Positions 61,535 through 64,000 of a stretch of 64,000 bases of DNA are shown here, one piece after another. Made by a program: the position numbers and the translations under genes. Below the pieces are notes generated by a model. That model saw only the letters and a list, made by a program, of their open reading frames with translations, ran no database searches and was not told the origin of the DNA. The stretch's first letter is position 1; every line of letters starts with the position of its first letter. The stretch is from Gammaproteobacteria bacterium (GTDB taxonomy: Bacteria; Pseudomonadota; Gammaproteobacteria; Steroidobacterales; Steroidobacteraceae). The stretch spans positions 31,971 to 95,970 of the forward strand of contig JAQGOE010000236.1 of the NCBI GenBank assembly GCA_028293725.1, written 5' to 3'.

Positions 61535-62869
61535 TCATGCCCGGATCGCCCACAGTTCCATGGCGAGATTCGGGAAATCCCCGGACTGGTGAATCGCGAT
61601 GCCGCCCGAGCCCTTGAGTCCGCGCCACAAGTCGCTACTGCGATCGAGCTCGAAGTACGCAAAGCCCGCGTGATACGGAATCTGTCGAGGAGCTACCGCC
61701 ATGGCCTGCAGTCCGACGCCTGGCAACTGCAGATTCACCAGGTCACGAATCTTCTCCACCGGCCCGATCTTCAACTGCGCCGGGAAACGACGTCGCAACT
61801 CCTCCGGAGGCACGTCCGCCCGCGCGGCCAACACGAATGCCGCGGAGTCGAACAGGCTCTGGTCCGCGACGCTGCCCACGCTGATACCGAACTTCTTGTG
61901 AGCGAGCGGAATGGGAATGGCGTTCTGCTCCATCACCACGCTCAAACAGCCACGCAAAGCGTTGATCACTGGCTCGAAGCTGCCGCGCAGCGCATCGTGT
62001 TTGTAGGTCGGAAACTGCGGCGGACGTCGTGTGGTGGTCGTGAGCGTGGAAAGCTCACCCGTGATTTCGAGCGTGAGCCGATAGAGATCTTCCGGGTGAA
62101 GCGCGGGACTGGACGCCAGGTGCGCCACAACCGGCTCGTACCGGTTGATCACCTGGAGCATCAGGAAATCAGCAATCTCGGAAGCTCCACCGCGCCCGGA
62201 CGCCACCGCACGCGCCGCAAGTGCCTCGGCGCGCTGGTGAAGCAATCCCTGCAGCTCCATCAGAAAGGTTGCCAGCCGCCCCGCCGTACCAGCTTTCAAC
62301 ACCGAAGGAATGAACCGGTCATCGAGCACAACCTGGCGGTCCGCACGGCACTCGACGACGTGCGCGAGCGGAATGCACGCAAAGTCGTCGACCGGCTCAC
62401 TCTGCGCCATCAACCGCGTGTTGAGTGCCGCGACTTCCAGTTCGGTGACCGTCGCGGAATCCATAGCGACATCGCGCACCTCCTGGTCCCGAGTGCGATA
62501 GCGCGTGAATTCGACCCCATTTCCCGGGCGCGTCGACAGCAGAGCTCCTGATTTCCGCAGCGGCACCGCGAGTAGGATCACCTGGTCGCGCAATTGTGTG
62601 CCAACTTCCAACGGCGGTGGCAGCGGCTCGTTTTCAGGCATTGCGAAGGGCGTGCCGTCTGGAAACACGCCGCGCGCACGACGCAAACCAATCTTGCCGA
62701 TCGCGAGCAGGTCACGCTCGATCTCGAGCTCTGTGAAGCCCCACGAATACGGACGCAGCGCTGCCGCACGACCCTCGATCCAGCTCTCGAGATGCCGTTC
62801 CTGTTGTTGAAAGTGCTGCTGCCGTAGGAACAGCCCCTCGGACCAGACGATGCGATTGTTTTCAGACAT
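61535..62869 (-). CDS. tssK: T6SS baseplate connector TssK
   Basis: TssK of 444 residues, the normal length. The N-terminus IVWSEGLFLRQQHFQQQERHLESW is the family hallmark. TssK trimers connect the baseplate to TssL and TssM and resemble phage receptor-binding proteins. It lies 13 bp upstream of tssL and 19 bp downstream of tssJ on the same strand. Confidence 0.95.
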   Translation of the reverse strand: MSENNRIVWSEGLFLRQQHFQQQERHLESWIEGRAAALRPYSWGFTELEIERDLLAIGKIGLRRARGVFPDGTPFAMPENEPLPPPLEVGTQLRDQVILLAVPLRKSGALLSTRPGNGVEFTRYRTRDQEVRDVAMDSATVTELEVAALNTRLMAQSEPVDDFACIPLAHVVECRADRQVVLDDRFIPSVLKAGTAGRLATFLMELQGLLHQRAEALAARAVASGRGGASEIADFLMLQVINRYEPVVAHLASSPALHPEDLYRLTLEITGELSTLTTTTRRPPQFPTYKHDALRGSFEPVINALRGCLSVVMEQNAIPIPLAHKKFGISVGSVADQSLFDSAAFVLAARADVPPEELRRRFPAQLKIGPVEKIRDLVNLQLPGVGLQAMAVAPRQIPYHAGFAYFELDRSSDLWRGLKGSGGIAIHQSGDFPNLAMELWAIRA

Positions 62870-62888
62870 AGTGCGCGCTCTTTTTAGA

Positions 62889-63368
62889 TCAGTCTTTGAC
62901 GGCGAGCGTCACGTTGTCTTTGTCGAGGCGCACCGTTATCCCGCCCTTGCGGAGCAGATCGGTGAGCTTCTTCTCGGGTGGTCGTGAAATCGCGCGCCAC
63001 CGGGCTGTGCGGATGTCACGGAAAGCAGCCACTACTGCAATAAACCGCGTCTCGGCATTGAGCGGCAGCTCGAGCTTGCGGTTCTCACCGGGCGCGAGCA
63101 CGTACTCCTCGCGCGAGACCAGGCTGGCGCCAAGAGTTTCCTTTTCCTTTTCATACACGCTGAAGAAGTCCGCTCCATTGAATTCACCGTCATTGCGCAA
63201 CTGGTAGACACGCACGACAACCGGCGAAGCGCGACCCGACGCATCCGGGTTCACGTCGCCGCTCACGATGAGCTCGGCGTGGGCAGGAGCCGGTTTGGGC
63301 GGCTTCGCGGCGCAGGCGCTCAACAGCAGAGCGCTCGCCACTAACAGTATGAGCCGTCGACACATCAT
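62889..63368 (-). CDS. tssJ: T6SS outer-membrane lipoprotein TssJ
   Basis: Lipoprotein of 159 residues. A signal with lipobox LLSAC (Cys near residue 19) is followed by a beta-sandwich (HAELIVSGDVNPDASGRASPVVVRVYQL). TssJ anchors TssM to the outer membrane. Its ATG overlaps the stop of the second TagH gene by 4 bp. Confidence 0.94.
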   Translation of the reverse strand: MMCRRLILLVASALLLSACAAKPPKPAPAHAELIVSGDVNPDASGRASPVVVRVYQLRNDGEFNGADFFSVYEKEKETLGASLVSREEYVLAPGENRKLELPLNAETRFIAVVAAFRDIRTARWRAISRPPEKKLTDLLRKGGITVRLDKDNVTLAVKD

Positions 63369-64000
63369 GGATTGTCCTTGCGCTCCCGCTTTAGAACGCT
63401 GAGTTGTTGTTCGTAGGCGCGCGCGAATTCCTCGCCGAACAGGCGCCGGAAAGTCTCATCGCGATCCTGCGACATCTCCTGGAATCGCTCCGCATAGCGC
63501 TCCCAGTACGTCGCCTTGCCGCCGCCTCCGAACAAGCCGCGCTTGCCTTGCCGCTCGAACCCTTCCTGCAATTGCGCCGGATCGAAGCGATTCATGAGGT
63601 TGTCGAAGCCCGCACGCACCCCCGCAAGCATGGCGAGTTGGTGAAAGCGCACGTCATTGAAGGCGTCGTCGAAAGCCTCCTGCGGCGGCAGGTAGGCCGA
63701 GTTGCGCCGTCCGAGCAGATTGCCGAGCGCGTCTTCCGCATTCGCGGCGAACTTGAGTGGATTGTTCTCGGAGACCTTCACCTGGGTCACCGGCATACGG
63801 AACTCGGTTTTGATTTCCGAGCGGGCACGCAGTACTTCGATCAGGCCCTGGACGACACTGCGCATGATGTTGCCGAGCATCGCCGCTGTTTCAGGAGCCA
63901 CGCGGGCCGGATCCACGTTAGCCGCCCGCAGAAAGCCCTCCCAATCGAAATGAGCTCCGGCGGTGTTGGTCGGCGCAACCTGCTGCACCGCCGCCCGAGG
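63365..64000 (-). CDS. Second TagH C-terminal domain protein, 5' end cut by window edge
   Basis: The frame is open to the window edge, so the start is not visible; an in-frame GTG at 63988 is internal or unproven. The visible 211 residues match the TagH domain of the gene at 54751-55773: NNPLKFAANAEDALGNLLGRRN, FHQLAMLAGVRAGFDNLM, YWERYAERFQEMSQDRDETF and RLFGEEFARAYEQQLSVLK. It probably begins with an FHA domain outside the window. It is the first visible gene of the T6SS operon. Confidence 0.85.
   Translation of the reverse strand, partial: PRAAVQQVAPTNTAGAHFDWEGFLRAANVDPARVAPETAAMLGNIMRSVVQGLIEVLRARSEIKTEFRMPVTQVKVSENNPLKFAANAEDALGNLLGRRNSAYLPPQEAFDDAFNDVRFHQLAMLAGVRAGFDNLMNRFDPAQLQEGFERQGKRGLFGGGGKATYWERYAERFQEMSQDRDETFRRLFGEEFARAYEQQLSVLKRERKDNP

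Overview
The window is a GC-rich bacterial chromosome segment coding densely on both strands. TonB-dependent receptors, RND efflux, lipoproteins, a type VI secretion system (T6SS) and a two-partner secretion system all point to a Gram-negative proteobacterium. Two TonB receptors with exported hydrolases, a GMC oxidoreductase with a Tat subunit, DUF6152/DUF6644-like proteins and an RlmE/RIO1 housekeeping block fit an environmental gammaproteobacterium, possibly of the Steroidobacter/Nevskia type. That taxonomic placement is inference; no rRNA or tRNA gene is present.

Layout, left to right. (1) 1-5 kb: an RND tripartite efflux operon (permease cut by the window edge, adaptor, outer-membrane lipoprotein), then an exported short-chain dehydrogenase and a lipoprotein with collagen-like Gly-X-Y segments. 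(2) 7-14.5 kb, minus strand: a cell-surface signalling cassette of ECF sigma factor, FecR-type anti-sigma factor, TonB receptor with an STN signalling domain, and a Tat-exported CocE/NonD hydrolase, followed downstream by a GFA-family protein. (3) 14.7-17.8 kb: an exported DsbA-like thioredoxin, an amidase and an AraC-family regulator. (4) 17.9-28 kb: a catabolic or uptake region with a DUF6152-like/secreted-protein pair, two exported alpha/beta hydrolases, a TonB receptor, a GMC dehydrogenase with its Tat small subunit, a divergent pair of DUF6644-like membrane proteins and an SDR. (5) 28-36 kb: an MFS transporter, a 48-residue membrane protein, an orphan hybrid histidine kinase, RlmE, an FAD oxidoreductase, a SpoU methyltransferase, a VOC protein and a RIO1-like kinase. 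(6) 36-64 kb, all minus strand: a two-partner secretion pair (TpsA about 3,300 residues, TpsB) directly downstream of the regulatory and membrane-complex half of a T6SS cluster (a second TagH, TssJ, TssK, TssL, TssM, TagF, FHA-TagH, PP2C phosphatase, Ser/Thr kinase fused to a SUMF1-like domain, and a free SUMF1-like protein). Sheath, baseplate, ClpV, Hcp and VgrG genes are not in the window and may lie beyond 64,000.

How parts work together. In the T6SS block most neighbouring genes overlap by 4 bp or abut, so kinase, phosphatase, FHA protein, TagF and TssM are probably made together. The kinase N-terminus (two copies) and the TssL N-terminus share a short Thr-x-[Phe/Leu]-Arg motif, which suggests a phosphothreonine-FHA switch like that known for Agrobacterium TssL. 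Other points of interest are the TpsA repeats of 24 residues and of 720-790 bp, its C-terminal cysteine pair, the SUMF1-like domains without the catalytic cysteine pair, and the co-oriented T6SS/TPS arrangement.
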